DNA of 30,790 bases from Bacteroidales bacterium (GTDB taxonomy: Bacteria > Bacteroidota > Bacteroidia > Bacteroidales > UBA932): contig SFJA01000017.1 in NCBI GenBank assembly GCA_004556005.1, forward strand, positions 1-30,790. The letters run 5' to 3'. Shown piece by piece: positions 7,691-16,244 of the stretch. Each line of letters opens with the position of its first letter. The first letter of the stretch is position 1. The position numbers and the translations under genes are program-made. The notes under the pieces are model-generated. The model saw only the letters and a program-made list of their open reading frames with translations. It was not told where the DNA came from and ran no database searches.

Positions 7691-8293
7691 TTATTGATCA
7701 ATACGGTTCAGTATCTGTTCAATGTAGGCGAGTATCTCCTCTCGCCCTGCTCCCGTCTGGGATGAACTGCACAGGGAGAAGGGAAGTTCTTCCCATTCCT
7801 GCAACAGTCTGGCTTCGTTGCGTTCGATCTGGGCCTTGAGCACGTTGGGGCCCTGCTTGTCGCATTTGGTGTAGATGATAGAGAACGGAATGCCGTTCTC
7901 GCCGAGGTCGGTTATGAAGTCCAGGTCGGCGGCGCCAAGGTCGTGACGGGAGTCAATCAGCACGAAAAGCAGTACGAGCTCTTCGGAGTTGAATACATAG
8001 TCCCTGACCACTGCCTGTATCTCGTCTTTGGCCTTCTGTCCGAGCTTTGCAAATCCGTAACCCGGAAGATCTACAAGATACCAGCTGTCGTTGACAAGGA
8101 AGTGGTTGACTACCTTGGTCTTGCCCGGCGTCTGTGAGGTCATCGCGAGTTTGCTGTTTTTGCACAGCATATTGATTAGTGAGGACTTGCCGACGTTGGA
8201 CCGCCCGATAAATGCAAACTCGGGCAAGCGTCTTTTCGGCTTTCCCTGCACTCTGGCACTGCTTCCGGCGAACTTTGCTTCGGAGATTTTCAT
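7691..8293 (-). CDS. engB: Ribosome biogenesis GTPase EngB (YihA/YsxC)
   Basis: A small GTPase needed for large-subunit ribosome assembly. The 200-residue product has G1 GRSNVGKSS, G2 region TPGKTKVVNHF, G3 DLPGYGFAK and G4 TKCDK. The start at 8293 (MKISEAKF) matches the usual N-terminus. A longer reading from 8338 would add 15 residues, but it begins inside the likely -7 promoter element and is rejected. First gene of a four-gene minus-strand unit (engB, prs, small membrane protein, der) that groups ribosome maturation factors with PRPP synthesis. Divergent from xseA. Confidence 0.95.
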   Translation of the reverse strand: MKISEAKFAGSSARVQGKPKRRLPEFAFIGRSNVGKSSLINMLCKNSKLAMTSQTPGKTKVVNHFLVNDSWYLVDLPGYGFAKLGQKAKDEIQAVVRDYVFNSEELVLLFVLIDSRHDLGAADLDFITDLGENGIPFSIIYTKCDKQGPNVLKAQIERNEARLLQEWEELPFSLCSSSQTGAGREEILAYIEQILNRIDQ

Positions 8294-8335
8294 CTTCGCT
8301 TGCGTGAATAAAATACCTGTAGCTGAATAATCGTG

Positions 8336-8343
8336 CAAAATTA
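8336..8343 (-). promoter_or_regulatory. Bacteroidetes -7 element for the engB operon
   Basis: Minus-strand TAATTTTG fits TAnnTTTG exactly and lies 42 bases upstream of the engB ATG at 8293. No good TTTG is found 19-21 bases further up. It supports the 8293 start, because the longer open frame would begin upstream of the transcript start. Confidence 0.45.
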
Positions 8344-8379
8344 AGAAAATAATCTCAAATGACGAGTAAGCTTATGTTA

Positions 8380-8410
8380 TTTGCCATATAAATAACTTTT
8401 ATTATTTTTG
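8380..8410 (+). promoter_or_regulatory. Bacteroidetes promoter for xseA and downstream genes
   Basis: TTTG (8380-8383), a 19-base spacer and TATTTTTG (8403-8410) match both elements of the Bacteroidetes housekeeping promoter (-33 TTTG, -7 TAnnTTTG) perfectly. The transcript should start a few bases after 8410. This is the only convincing promoter I see before the glycogen genes. Confidence 0.75.
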
Positions 8411-8433
8411 TAGATAATCTTTATGGAGTTGGG

Positions 8434-9627
8434 ATGGAAGCCGTTACTTTGTTTGAACTGCAGTCGAGTCTGAAAGAAGGTCTTGCCGACCTCTTTCCGG
8501 AACGTATCAGGGTGCGTGCCGAACTTGCTTCGGTTCAGGTCAAAGCCGGTGGACATTGCTATATCGAGTTATCCCAGAGCGACTCTCGAGGTGTCATTGC
8601 CAAGGCGAGGGCGGTAATCTGGCGCAGCATTTATCCACAGATAGCAGGAGCGTTCAGGCAGGCTACCGGAAGCGATCTGAAACCCGGAATAAGCATACTT
8701 GCCCTCTGTCAGGTCAATTATAGCGAGCTCTATGGATTGAGTTTGATAATCAGTGATATAGAGCCGGAATTGACGCTCGGGGAGGCGGAATTGCGCAAGC
8801 GCGCGACAATAGCCCGTCTGGAAAAGGAAGGCCTGATGGACGCTCAGAGTCAGCTCGATCTGCCCGCCCTTCCTCGCAATCTTGCAGTGATTTCCGCCCG
8901 CGATGCCGCAGGCTACGGGGACTTCTGCAGGCATCTCGAAACAAACGAATGGGGATTCTCATTCTCCCTCACCCTCTACGAGGCCCTGATGCAGGGCGAG
9001 TCCGCCCCAGAGTCGGTGGCGGCCGCCATTTCGCGCATCGAGGACGAATGTGCCGAAGGACTTGCCGGACCGTATGACGCAATCCTGATAATGCGAGGCG
9101 GCGGGTCGGTCCTCGACCTTGCCTGCTTCGACGAATGGCTTATGTGCGCTGCCATAGCCCGCTGCAGCATTCCGGTGATGACCGCCATAGGTCACGATAG
9201 GGACGTGCACGTGGCGGATATGGTCGCCTGCGTTTCCGTCAAGACGCCGACTGCGCTTGCAGATGCCCTCATAGACGCATTCGCCCTAGAAGATGAGCGA
9301 CTTTCCCAGTTCGGAACGCGCTTGAGGATGGCATTCAACAACCGTCTCGCGGAGATGGAGCGCTCGGTGGACCGCTTGCAGCACAGGGTGTTGCAGGCCT
9401 TTGCAGGTAAATTGCTGCTGCAGGAGTCCTATCTCGACAGGATGGCCGAGAGACTGCGCGCCGCAGACCCGCGCAGCGTGCTTGCGAGGGGCTACGCCCT
9501 GGTTTCGGACGCTTCGGGCGTAGTCAGGGCGAGCGCAGCCGGATTCAGTCAGGGCGACGCTTTGGACGTAAGGTTTCCGGACGGAAAGGTGCAATGTATC
9601 GTAAAGAACGTTGATTATGGAAAATGA
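8434..9627 (+). CDS. xseA: Exodeoxyribonuclease VII large subunit
   Basis: The catalytic and DNA-binding subunit of exonuclease VII, which degrades single-stranded DNA to short oligonucleotides from both ends. The 397-residue product has an N-terminal OB fold (residues about 5-105). The catalytic domain contains MRGGGSVLDLACFDEW and AIGHDRDVHVADMVA, both diagnostic, then a coiled-coil region and the C-terminal RGYALVSD segment. The start is backed by GGAG at 8425-8428 with a five-base spacer. An ATG at 8423 is out of frame and opens a 16-codon overlapping peptide. xseB follows with an 11-base overlap. The protein is a little shorter than the E. coli enzyme (about 456), as is common. Confidence 0.95.
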   Translation: MEAVTLFELQSSLKEGLADLFPERIRVRAELASVQVKAGGHCYIELSQSDSRGVIAKARAVIWRSIYPQIAGAFRQATGSDLKPGISILALCQVNYSELYGLSLIISDIEPELTLGEAELRKRATIARLEKEGLMDAQSQLDLPALPRNLAVISARDAAGYGDFCRHLETNEWGFSFSLTLYEALMQGESAPESVAAAISRIEDECAEGLAGPYDAILIMRGGGSVLDLACFDEWLMCAAIARCSIPVMTAIGHDRDVHVADMVACVSVKTPTALADALIDAFALEDERLSQFGTRLRMAFNNRLAEMERSVDRLQHRVLQAFAGKLLLQESYLDRMAERLRAADPRSVLARGYALVSDASGVVRASAAGFSQGDALDVRFPDGKVQCIVKNVDYGK

Positions 9628-9805
9628 ATTTGATTATAACGCAGCGGTTGAGGAACTCGAAAAGCTTGCCTCAGCCGTGGAACAGCCGGGAGTCCCGCTT
9701 CCCGATGTGGAGAGAAGCATACGCAGGGCGGACGAACTGATACGCGCCTGTCGCGAATACCTCAGGGGAGCCAGGACCAGACTGGACGAAATGCAGAAGG
9801 ACTGA
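9617..9805 (+). CDS. xseB: Exodeoxyribonuclease VII small subunit
   Basis: A 62-residue helical subunit that binds several copies per XseA and controls exonuclease VII activity. It has the family pattern FDYNAAVEELEKLASAVEQP, then PLPDVERSIRRADELI and a short basic-acidic tail. The ATG at 9617 overlaps the xseA stop by 11 bases; an in-frame TTG at 9611 is possible but less likely. The glgB start lies 11 bases after the stop, so the exonuclease pair and the glycogen genes are probably on one transcript. Confidence 0.92.
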   Translation: MENEFDYNAAVEELEKLASAVEQPGVPLPDVERSIRRADELIRACREYLRGARTRLDEMQKD

Positions 9806-9816
9806 CCACTTAATAT

Positions 9817-11787
9817 ATGAGAAAGAAGAAGATATACGAAACCGATCCCTGGCTGGAACCCTGGTCAGGGGCAATCGATGCAAGGCAGGAGAGGATACTC
9901 TCACTGAAGGAAGAAATGGCTCCGGAGGGCAGGCTCTCCGACGTAGCCAACAACCATTTATACTATGGCCTTCATCGCACGGAAAAGGGTTGGGTGATAC
10001 GCGAATGGGCACCAAACGCCACCCGCCTCTTCCTGCTCGGAGACCTCAATGGCTGGAAGCGCTCCGACCAGTACGCTTTCCGGACTGTCGGACAGGGCAA
10101 CTGGGAGCTTGAGCTCCCTGCGTCAGCCCTTTCGCACGGAGACCTTTACAAACTCTGGATAGAATGGCCGGGAGGTGGCGGCGAAAGGCTTCCGGCGTAC
10201 GTCCGCAGGGTAGTCCAGGACCCGGATACGTATCTGTTTTGCGCCCAGGTCTGGGAGCCTGCCGAGCCTTATGTCTGGAAATACCGCCGTACCGGCAAGC
10301 GCAAGCATCCTTTCATTTACGAATGCCATATCGGAATGGGAGGCGATGCCGAGAAGGTCAGCACCTTTGACGAATTCCGCTGCTCAGTCCTGCCCCGCGT
10401 GCACAAGTTGGGCTACAACGTCCTGCAGATCATGGCGTTGCAGGAGCATCCTTACTACGGATCCTTCGGCTATCAGGTATCCAACTTCTTTGCCCTGAGC
10501 TCGCGTTTCGGCACGCCGGAGCAGTTCAAGCAGCTGGTGGACGAAGCTCACAGGATGGGAATTGCGGTCATAATGGACATAGTACACTCACACTCTGTGA
10601 GCAACGACCTCGAGGGCCTCAGCCACTTCGACGGCCGCGAGGACCTCTACTTCCACGCCGGCGGCAGGGGCCAGCATCCCGCCTGGGGCTCACGCTGCTT
10701 CGACTACGGCAAGAGCGAAGTCCGCTACTTCCTGCTCTCGAACTGCAAGTTCTGGATGGAAGAATTCCACCTTGACGGCTTCCGATTCGACGGAGTGACC
10801 AGCATGATTTACCGCGACCACGGCCTCGGCACCGACTTCGGCAACTACGAACTCTATTTTAATCAGGGAGTTGACGAGGATGCCGTAAGCTATCTCGGAC
10901 TCGCAAACATCCTTATCCACGAACTCAATCCAAATGCGATCACCATTGCGGAGGACGTCAGCGGAATGGCGGGACTTGCCGCTCCGCTTGCTTGCGGAGG
11001 CGTGGGCTTTGACTTCAGGATGGCTATGGGTATTGCGGACCACTGGATCAAATGGATAAAGGAGCAGAGGGACGAGGAATGGAGTATGGGCGCCATCTGG
11101 TGGGAACTCACCAACAAGAGGGCGGACGAAAGCACCATCTCCTATGCCGAGTGCCACGACCAGGCCCTCGTCGGAGACAAGACCATCATCTTCAGGCTCA
11201 TTGACAAGGATATGTACTGGTCTATGTCCAAGCAGTCCCGCAACCTCGTGGTTGACAGGGGTTTGGCCCTGCACAAGATGATAAGGCTGGTGACCGCCGC
11301 AACCTGCGGGGGAGGATACCTTAACTTTATGGGCAACGAATGGGGACATCCGGAGTGGATAGACTTCCCGCGCGAAGGAAACGGCTGGTCCTATAAATAT
11401 GCCCGCAGGCAGTGGCATCTTGTCGATGACGACTCTCTGCTCTACGGAATGCTGAATGATTTTGACATCCGTATGGTGCATTATCTGCGCAAGGAGGCCG
11501 TTCTGGAAGACGTGCCTGTCCAGCTTTATGTCGATGAAGGACGGAAAGTTTTGATTTTTAGGCGCGGAAATAGTACCTTTGCATTCAATTTTCATCCGAC
11601 TGCATCCTATGAAGGATTCCGGTTCCATGCTCCGGACGGAGAATATACAATGGAATTTAACTCTGATGAAAAGCGTTTCGGGGGGTACTCACGTCTGCAG
11701 GACGGGGAGCGCCACGTTACTGTTGGCGGTGAGCTTTCGCTCTACCTGCCGAGCAGGTGTGCAGTTGTTTTGAAGAAAACCAGATAA
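9817..11787 (+). CDS. glgB: 1,4-alpha-glucan branching enzyme, GH13, eukaryote-like type
   Basis: Branching enzyme cuts an alpha-1,4 chain and rejoins it as an alpha-1,6 branch in glycogen. The 656-residue protein has an N-terminal CBM48-like domain (VIREWAPNATRLFLLGDLNGW), a GH13 barrel and a C-terminal beta domain. Conserved regions: I DIVHSHS; II LDGFRFDGVTSM with the nucleophile Asp325; III TIAEDVSGM with the acid/base Glu379; IV YAECHDQALVGDKT with Asp448. The GVTSM and HDQALVGDKT wording resembles animal and plant branching enzymes more than E. coli GlgB; this type occurs in Bacteroidetes. In region IV a cysteine replaces the serine I would expect before HDQ. First of five glycogen genes, three bases before the debranching enzyme. 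Confidence 0.93.
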   Translation: MRKKKIYETDPWLEPWSGAIDARQERILSLKEEMAPEGRLSDVANNHLYYGLHRTEKGWVIREWAPNATRLFLLGDLNGWKRSDQYAFRTVGQGNWELELPASALSHGDLYKLWIEWPGGGGERLPAYVRRVVQDPDTYLFCAQVWEPAEPYVWKYRRTGKRKHPFIYECHIGMGGDAEKVSTFDEFRCSVLPRVHKLGYNVLQIMALQEHPYYGSFGYQVSNFFALSSRFGTPEQFKQLVDEAHRMGIAVIMDIVHSHSVSNDLEGLSHFDGREDLYFHAGGRGQHPAWGSRCFDYGKSEVRYFLLSNCKFWMEEFHLDGFRFDGVTSMIYRDHGLGTDFGNYELYFNQGVDEDAVSYLGLANILIHELNPNAITIAEDVSGMAGLAAPLACGGVGFDFRMAMGIADHWIKWIKEQRDEEWSMGAIWWELTNKRADESTISYAECHDQALVGDKTIIFRLIDKDMYWSMSKQSRNLVVDRGLALHKMIRLVTAATCGGGYLNFMGNEWGHPEWIDFPREGNGWSYKYARRQWHLVDDDSLLYGMLNDFDIRMVHYLRKEAVLEDVPVQLYVDEGRKVLIFRRGNSTFAFNFHPTASYEGFRFHAPDGEYTMEFNSDEKRFGGYSRLQDGERHVTVGGELSLYLPSRCAVVLKKTR

Positions 11788-11790
11788 AAT

Positions 11791-13734
11791 ATGGCATATT
11801 TAAAATTCAACAAATCCGAGCTCGTCAATCTCTCGTATTCTCTGAAGAGAGAGATTCTGAGCGCAAACAAGACCGGCAGCTATTGCAACACGAGCATCGT
11901 GACCTGCAATACCCGTCGCTACCACGGTTTGCTGGCCGTTACTCTGGATCGTTTCGGCGGAGACAGGTTCCTCCTGCTCTCTGATCTTGACGAGAGCCTC
12001 GTAATCGACGGTAAACGCTTCAACCTCGGCATTCACTGCTACGGTGACGTCTATGAGCCGAGGGGTCATAAATATGTCGTTGACTTCAGTGCGGACCCTG
12101 TTCCGCAGATTACCTACAAGGTTGGAGACATACTTCTGCGCAAGAGCATAGTCCTGGCCACGGAAAAGGACCAGGTGCTTGTACGCTACGACCTCCTCGA
12201 GGCCCCGTCAGCGCTTGCGCTTCAGCTAAAGCCGTTCCTCGCATTCAGGAACATCCACTGCCTCACCCATCAGAACGCCGAAGCCGACACCGAAGGCCGC
12301 GAAATCCCCGGTGGTGTCGCATACCGCCTCTACCAGGCATTTCCGGACCTGAACATGCAGCTTAGCGATGCCAAGGCCGTCTTTGTCCAGGACCCGCAGT
12401 GGTACAACAACATTACCTATTCGGACGAATTCCGCCGCGGCTTCGACTGTCGCGAGGACCTGCTGGTTCCGGGCGTGTTCGAGTGCAGGCTCAAGCCGGG
12501 CGAGTCGGTGGTATTTTCCGCTTCGACCGCACTCGAGGATCCGAAGACCTTCAAGCGCAGATTCAACTCCTACGTTGCAAAGGCCGGTGCGGTGAACAGC
12601 TATCACGACGTGCTTCTGCGCAATGCGGACCAGCTCATCACCGACCACAACAACCGCAAGAGAATCAATGCCGGACTTACCTGGATGTACACTGGACTGC
12701 TCAGGGAAACCCTGCAGGCGCTGCCGGGACTTACCCTCTACGGTATGCACAGCCCGGCGCTTTTCGAGGAAATCCTCGACAATCTCATCGCCGATGAGCA
12801 GGAGCGTCTCTTCTCCCGCACGACCCAGGTCGAGGCCCCTCTCTACCTTGCCAGCGTGCTCCAGAAGTACATCGATGACTTCGGAGCAGACCCTGCAAAG
12901 GTTTGGAAGAAATACGGCAGCACCGTCAGGGGAGTGCTCGAGAGCTACCTGCCGGGAGTGCGCAAGGAGGTTGCAATGACCGACGAAGGTCTGCTCTGGG
13001 CAAGGGTTGACGGAGTTGCGCTCACCTGGATGAATGCATATATAAATGGAAGGGCCGTTACCGAAAGGGCCGGCTATCAGGTGGAAACCAACGCATTCTG
13101 GTACAATAGCATATGCTTCGCCCTCGAGATGGAGCAGAAGTTCCCGACCGAAGATTCCGCAGAATTTGTCGCAAGATGGACTCCGATCAGGGACCGCGTT
13201 CTCGCGGGCTTCCAGCCTAAGTTCTGGAACGAGAGGCTCGGCATACTTGCCGACTACGTTGACGAGGCAGGTCAGCATCTCGAGATGAGGCCTAACCAGC
13301 TTTATGCAATCTGGGTCAAGTACAGCCCGGTTGATGAACTTCTCTTCCCTGCCATACTCAGGGCGGTTGACAAGGAACTCATCACTGCAAGGGGTGTACG
13401 TACCCTCTCGCCGCGTGACTCGAGATACAAGGGAGTATATCAGGGCACACAGTTCGAAAGAGACCTTGCATACCATCAGGGAAGCACCCGTACCTTCCTG
13501 CTCGAGCCTTTCGTAGAGCTCAGCTTCAAGGTTCACGGCGCTTCATTCTGGAAGAGGGCGCAGTGGCTCACCGAAGGATTTTACGAGGACCTCGGCAAGC
13601 ACGGTGTCGGAGCATTCTCCGAACTCTATGACGGAGATCCTCCACAGGAGCCGCACGGAGCCATTTCTTCGGCCCTGAGCACCGCAGCCCTTCTTGAAAT
13701 TGACTATATGTTGGAAAAAAACAGGGAGGAATAA
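11791..13734 (+). CDS. Glycogen debranching enzyme (amylo-alpha-1,6-glucosidase type)
   Basis: This enzyme removes alpha-1,6 branch stubs so that phosphorylase can continue degrading glycogen. The 647-residue product has the bacterial GDE N-terminal domain, with TGSYCNTSIVTCNTRRYHG near residue 28. The C-terminal (alpha/alpha)6 glucosidase domain (from about 270) shows MRPNQLYAIWVKYSP, LSPRDSRYKGVYQGTQFERD and LAYHQGSTRTFLLEPF. It resembles archaeal/bacterial GDE-C proteins (GH133) and has no GH13 transferase half, unlike the eukaryotic two-activity enzyme. It starts three bases after glgB and ends two bases before the glycosyltransferase start. Cytoplasmic; no signal peptide. A long antisense frame (12226-13536) is a codon-bias shadow. 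Confidence 0.9.
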   Translation: MAYLKFNKSELVNLSYSLKREILSANKTGSYCNTSIVTCNTRRYHGLLAVTLDRFGGDRFLLLSDLDESLVIDGKRFNLGIHCYGDVYEPRGHKYVVDFSADPVPQITYKVGDILLRKSIVLATEKDQVLVRYDLLEAPSALALQLKPFLAFRNIHCLTHQNAEADTEGREIPGGVAYRLYQAFPDLNMQLSDAKAVFVQDPQWYNNITYSDEFRRGFDCREDLLVPGVFECRLKPGESVVFSASTALEDPKTFKRRFNSYVAKAGAVNSYHDVLLRNADQLITDHNNRKRINAGLTWMYTGLLRETLQALPGLTLYGMHSPALFEEILDNLIADEQERLFSRTTQVEAPLYLASVLQKYIDDFGADPAKVWKKYGSTVRGVLESYLPGVRKEVAMTDEGLLWARVDGVALTWMNAYINGRAVTERAGYQVETNAFWYNSICFALEMEQKFPTEDSAEFVARWTPIRDRVLAGFQPKFWNERLGILADYVDEAGQHLEMRPNQLYAIWVKYSPVDELLFPAILRAVDKELITARGVRTLSPRDSRYKGVYQGTQFERDLAYHQGSTRTFLLEPFVELSFKVHGASFWKRAQWLTEGFYEDLGKHGVGAFSELYDGDPPQEPHGAISSALSTAALLEIDYMLEKNREE

Positions 13735-13735
13735 T

Positions 13736-15031
13736 ATGAGAGTGCTGATGTTCGGCTGGGAATTCCCGCCACATATCGCCGGTGGTCTCGGAACCGCCTG
13801 CGAAGGAATAGTCAAGGGTCTGGCATACAACGGAGTGGAGACCCTCTTCGTGATGCCGTCCGCTTCCGGAGACGAAGACCAGTCAGCCACAACCATCATC
13901 AATGCGAGTGATGTGGAGGTGCGCAACGTAAGCTCCACCGTTGATGAGTTCATCAATAAGGTGAAGTTTATGTACGTTGACTCCAACCTCGTGCCGTATG
14001 TGGATCCTGACGAGTATTTCAGCGCCATCGAACAGATGAAAAAGGAAGGTGCGCTGGAAACGAGTGTCGGCTTCGGACAGAAGTTCAAGTTCTCCGGCAA
14101 GTACGGCGCCAACCTTATGGAAGAGGTTGCCCGCTATGCTCAGGTCGGAGGTACCATTGCAATGCAGCATAAGGATGAATTTGATGTCATCCACGCACAC
14201 GACTGGCTCACATATCTCGCCGGAATCGCAGCCAAGGAACTGACCGGCAAGCCGTTGGTCGTTCACGTCCACGCGACTTCTTATGACCGTGGAGACGAGA
14301 AGCACATCGATACCCGCGTGCTGGACATAGAAACGCGCGGAATGATGGCTGCGGACAGGGTTGTGACAGTGTCCGACCTTACCCGCAACATAGTGATAAA
14401 CAAGTACAAGATCGATCCTTCGAAGGTGGTGACGGTACACAACGCCGTTGACTTCAGCGGACGCGAAAATCTCGAAGTCGAAAGGGGAGTCAAGGACAAG
14501 GTAGTGACCTTCCTCGGACGAATCACCTTCCAGAAGGGTCCTGAGTATTTCATCGAAGCGGCTGCCAAGGTGCTCAAGCGTACGAAGAACGTGCGTTTCG
14601 TGATGGCCGGCAGCGGCGACATGATGAACAGGGCGATCAGGCAGGTGGCGCGTTTGGGTATCTCTGACCGCTTCCACTTTACCGGATTCCTCAGGGGACA
14701 GGACGTGCAGAAGATGTTTGCGCTTTCTGACGTTTACATAATGCCTTCCGTATCGGAGCCGTTCGGCATCTCACCTCTCGAGGCAATGCGTTCCAACGTC
14801 CCTTCCATCATCTCCTTCCAGTCCGGAGCAGCCGAGGTGCTCAAATATGCGCTCAAGGTTGACTTCTGGGATGTCGATGCAATGGCCGACGACATCTATG
14901 CGCTCCTCCAGTATCCGGCTCTCGCCCGTTTCGCTACCCGACAGGGATTCGACGAGGTTAACGAGCTCAAGTGGAACGGAGCAACGGCCAAACTCAAGAA
15001 AGTTTACGAATCATTATTGAACCAGCAGTGA
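13736..15031 (+). CDS. Glycogen synthase-type glycosyltransferase (GT4/GT5-like)
   Basis: A GT-B fold retaining glucosyltransferase of 431 residues, probably the alpha-1,4-glucan chain elongation enzyme of this cluster. It begins MRVLMFGWEFPPHIAGGLG, with the glycine-rich donor-site loop near the N-terminus. It contains DVIHAHDWLTYLAGI (acceptor side), FLGRITFQKGPEYFIEAA, and the E-x7-E motif SEPFGISPLE with Glu341 and Glu349. The start follows GGAGGA (13725-13730) and sits one base after the debranching stop; upstream in-frame codons lie inside the previous gene. Bacteroidetes homologues are variously called glycogen synthase or GT4. The sugar donor (UDP- or ADP-glucose) cannot be read from sequence. 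It ends one base before the GH57 start. Confidence 0.87.
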   Translation: MRVLMFGWEFPPHIAGGLGTACEGIVKGLAYNGVETLFVMPSASGDEDQSATTIINASDVEVRNVSSTVDEFINKVKFMYVDSNLVPYVDPDEYFSAIEQMKKEGALETSVGFGQKFKFSGKYGANLMEEVARYAQVGGTIAMQHKDEFDVIHAHDWLTYLAGIAAKELTGKPLVVHVHATSYDRGDEKHIDTRVLDIETRGMMAADRVVTVSDLTRNIVINKYKIDPSKVVTVHNAVDFSGRENLEVERGVKDKVVTFLGRITFQKGPEYFIEAAAKVLKRTKNVRFVMAGSGDMMNRAIRQVARLGISDRFHFTGFLRGQDVQKMFALSDVYIMPSVSEPFGISPLEAMRSNVPSIISFQSGAAEVLKYALKVDFWDVDAMADDIYALLQYPALARFATRQGFDEVNELKWNGATAKLKKVYESLLNQQ

Positions 15032-15032
15032 T

Positions 15033-16226
15033 ATGAAGAAGTCAGTTTGTCTATATTTTCAGGTCCATCAGCCTACAAGACTCCGCCTCTACAGATTCTT
15101 TGACATCGGTAAGGAGTCCCATTATTATGATGACTACACCAACAGGACCATTCTCAAGAGAATAGCCACCAAGTGCTATCTCCCGATGAATGAGTTGCTC
15201 CTCAAGGCAATCAAGGAGAACGAAGGCAACTTCAAGGTAGCATTCTCCATTTCCGGTTCCGCGCTAGAGCAGTTTGACCGCTACGCTCCCGAGGTCCTCG
15301 ACAGCTTCCGCGCCCTCGCAGCCACCGGTTGTGTCGAATTCCTCTGCGAGACCTACTATCACTCGCTTGCTTCCGTAGCTTCCGAGGCAGAATTTAACCA
15401 TCAGGTGCTCAAGCACAAGCAGGCAATAGAGCATTATTTCGGCGTGACTCCGGTCGCATTCCGCAACACGGAGCTCATCTATTCCGATGCCATAGGCAAG
15501 ATGGCGCACAAGCTCGGGTTCAAGACAATCCTGACCGAAGGTGCACGTCACATCCTTGGACAGCGTTCTCCTAACTACGTATATACCAATGATATATGTG
15601 AAAGGCAGAAGGTTCTTCTCAGAGATTATGCACTTAGCGACGACATCGCTTTCCGTTTCTCTAACAAGGCTTGGTGCGAGTATCCTCTGACCGCTGACAA
15701 GTTCGCCGGATGGATCAAGGCAAAGGAAGGCGAAATCTTCAATCTCTTTATGGATTACGAGACTTTCGGAGAGCATCAGTCGGCCGATTCGGGAATCTTC
15801 GACTTTATGGCAGCCCTACCAAAGGCAATTCTCGATGCCGGAATGAAATTCCAGAATCCTACCGAGACCGCTTCCAAGCACAAGGCAGTCGCTTCGCTGT
15901 CGGTTCCTGACCCTATTTCCTGGGCTGACGAGGAGCGCGACCTTACCGCCTGGCTCGGCAACGAACTGCAGCAGGATGCATTTAACAAGCTCTACGGCCT
16001 GCAGGAGAAGCTTTCGATCCTCGACGATGCATCGCTCTGGGTGGATTACGGCCACCTCCAGGAGAGCGACCACCTCTATTATATGTGCACCAAATTCTTC
16101 TCGGACGGAGAGATTCACCAGAGGTTCAATCCTTACAATACACCGTATGAGGCATTCATCAACTATATGAACGTGCTCAGCGACTTTATTATAAGAGTTA
16201 ACAACGCAATTGCGGAAAAACAGTAA
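15033..16226 (+). CDS. GH57 alpha-amylase / glucan-processing enzyme
   Basis: A 397-residue GH57 glycosidase, cytoplasmic (no signal peptide). Conserved regions: I CLYFQVHQPTRLR; III FRNTELIYSD with the predicted nucleophile Glu147; IV MDYETFGEHQ with the predicted acid/base Asp241; V near WADEERDLTAWLGN. GH57 includes alpha-amylase, 4-alpha-glucanotransferase, branching and amylopullulanase activities. This short form, linked to glycosyltransferase and debranching genes, is usually called alpha-amylase in Bacteroidetes. Whether it hydrolyses or transfers glucan is open. It starts one base after the glycosyltransferase stop (TGATATG), so translation is likely coupled. Confidence 0.88.
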   Translation: MKKSVCLYFQVHQPTRLRLYRFFDIGKESHYYDDYTNRTILKRIATKCYLPMNELLLKAIKENEGNFKVAFSISGSALEQFDRYAPEVLDSFRALAATGCVEFLCETYYHSLASVASEAEFNHQVLKHKQAIEHYFGVTPVAFRNTELIYSDAIGKMAHKLGFKTILTEGARHILGQRSPNYVYTNDICERQKVLLRDYALSDDIAFRFSNKAWCEYPLTADKFAGWIKAKEGEIFNLFMDYETFGEHQSADSGIFDFMAALPKAILDAGMKFQNPTETASKHKAVASLSVPDPISWADEERDLTAWLGNELQQDAFNKLYGLQEKLSILDDASLWVDYGHLQESDHLYYMCTKFFSDGEIHQRFNPYNTPYEAFINYMNVLSDFIIRVNNAIAEKQ

Positions 16227-16244
16227 AAATTTTAAGAAAGAAAG

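Noticed and set aside
12226..13536. 436-codon open frame on the minus strand opposite the debranching enzyme gene
   Set aside because: It is antisense to a clearly conserved gene, its translation resembles no family I know, and long antisense frames are expected from the codon bias here. The same applies to 10690-11628, 13883-14677, 18743-19624 and 24837-25625.
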